NCBI GenBank assembly: GCA_031262635.1
Contig: JAISHN010000054.1
Span: forward strand, 1-5,795
DNA from: Holosporaceae bacterium
GTDB lineage: Bacteria > Pseudomonadota > Alphaproteobacteria > UBA3830
Length of the DNA stretch: 5,795 nucleotides
Direction: 5' to 3'
A program made the position numbers and the translations under genes. Positions 5,375-5,795 of this stretch are shown here, one piece after another (within the stretch, counting starts at the first letter, position 1; every line of letters begins with the position of its first letter). The notes beneath the pieces are model-generated. The model ran no database searches. It had not been told where the DNA came from and saw only the letters and a list, made by a program, of their open reading frames with translations.

Positions 5375-5430
5375 GTTTTTTGAGATTAAGAAAATTTTTG
5401 AAGATTTTTGAAGAAATCGAGCAATTTTTG
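5375..5430. other. Phased T-tracts, candidate intrinsically bent DNA
   Basis: Runs of five or six T lie at 5376-5381, 5395-5399, 5405-5409 and 5425-5429. Their centres are about 18.5, 10 and 20 bases apart, close to whole helical turns. Two form a tandem 10-base repeat ATTTTTGAAG (5394-5413). Phased tracts of this kind bend DNA. The stretch lies between the repeat locus at 5453-5558 and the transglycosylase leader. It does not encode anything I can support. Confidence 0.4.
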
Positions 5431-5452
5431 CATAGTCGCGAGACTTTTCTTC

Positions 5453-5558
5453 CTTCTCCGTCATCCTAGAGGAGGACGAAGTCCGACGAAGAAACCACGC
5501 GATTTTCACGCGTCTCCGACGTATGGATCCTTCGCTTCGCTCAAGGATGACGGAGAAG
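5453..5558. repeat. Repeat locus 2: A-type and B-type units in inverted orientation
   Basis: A perfect 15-base inverted repeat, CTTCTCCGTCATCCT (5453-5467) and its complement (5544-5558), encloses 76 bases. The left side is an A-type unit on the minus strand (5457-5491, 33 of 35 bases matching 141-175). The right side is a B-type unit on the plus strand (5520-5554, 35 of 35 matching 372-406). Here the GGATGACGG ends point outward, whereas in the 131-406 cluster they point inward. Single-stranded DNA or RNA from this locus could fold into a long hairpin. No coding content is apparent. Confidence 0.88.
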
Positions 5559-5596
5559 CGACGAATGATCGACTTTACATAAAGAATGCGGAGCAG

Positions 5597-5613
5597 GGCG
5601 AATATTATTCGCC
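5597..5613. repeat. Short palindromic repeat GGCGAAT-ATT-ATTCGCC, second identical copy
   Basis: This 17-base perfect palindromic unit (7-base arms, ATT centre) is identical to 406-422. Like that copy it lies close to a B-type unit, here about 43 bases away. It has no T-run, so there is no support for a terminator. Confidence 0.8.
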
Positions 5614-5795
5614 TCCGCTATCGCCTCGCAGATGTAGAAGTCAACTAATTCGTTACATTTTTTGGGATATTATTAATAACCCCAATAATGTATTACCCGA
5701 TGGTATTATTTACTGGTATATGAGGCTTAACTGGGAGGAGCTGATAGGCGACGAGAGTAGAGACGATATGGATTAAGAAATTCGTAAAAGATCGA
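5614..5795 (+). other. Unassigned stretch with a possible gene remnant
   Basis: A plus-strand frame is open from 5408 to the TAA at 5774-5776, but its first two-thirds runs through repeats and is not credible. Only the last 45 codons (about 5639-5773) read like protein, with the run YIFWDIINNPNNVLPDG and then WEELIGDESRDDMD. There is no ribosome-binding site before M105 of that frame (5720), the only internal ATG that could start a short product. Arginine codons include AGG and AGA, unlike most of the confident genes. I do not recognise the sequence. It may be the 3' remnant of a gene whose front was lost to repeat insertion, or it may be chance. Nothing else is visible before the window ends. 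Confidence 0.2.

Noticed and set aside
5408..5776. Plus-strand frame of 122 codons starting at TTG in the T-tract region
   Set aside because: The start lies in the phased T-tracts, there is no ribosome-binding site, and codons 15-70 read through repeat units. Only the last 45 codons deserve attention, and these are reported separately.

Overview
The window looks like ordinary chromosomal DNA of an alphaproteobacterium, probably an uncultured or host-associated lineage of moderate to low G+C. The evidence is an LdtR-type MarR regulator, an argS gene followed directly by a SPOR-domain membrane protein (an arrangement typical of Alphaproteobacteria), and a lytic transglycosylase with the alphaproteobacterial sequence style. 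No genus can be named from this sequence. All five confident genes lie on the minus strand, so transcription runs from high to low coordinates.

Layout, read in the direction of transcription. The 5244-5795 end has no confident gene. It holds a possible reading-frame remnant (5639-5776), a short palindromic repeat, a repeat locus (5453-5558), a run of helically phased T-tracts, and the untranslated region of the lytic transglycosylase. The transglycosylase (4491-5243) starts with TTG behind a Shine-Dalgarno sequence. After a 99-base gap with a plausible promoter comes a tight three-gene unit: argS (2673-4391), the SPOR protein (1774-2673, 1-base overlap as TAATG) and rsmE (1073-1777, 4-base overlap as ATGA). 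After an AT-rich gap of about 100 bases comes the ldtR-like regulator (494-970). It has a strong ribosome-binding site and a good intrinsic terminator (427-462). Bases 1-426 hold no gene, only interspersed repeats.

Functional theme. argS and rsmE serve translation (tRNA-Arg charging and 16S rRNA methylation). The other three genes point to peptidoglycan: a periplasmic lytic transglycosylase, a SPOR protein expected to bind denuded glycan at the septum, and a regulator of a family known to control an L,D-transpeptidase. These are not one operon, and the shared theme may be coincidence.

The most notable content is intergenic. At least three families of small palindromic repeats are present. 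Two 35-base units occur at both ends of the window in opposite orientation and so bracket the whole five-gene block. One 20-base internal module is shared by two different repeat scaffolds. One palindromic repeat supplies the last codons and stop of the transglycosylase gene. I see no tRNA, rRNA, CRISPR array, transposase, phage gene or toxin-antitoxin pair, and no convincing new multi-gene system.
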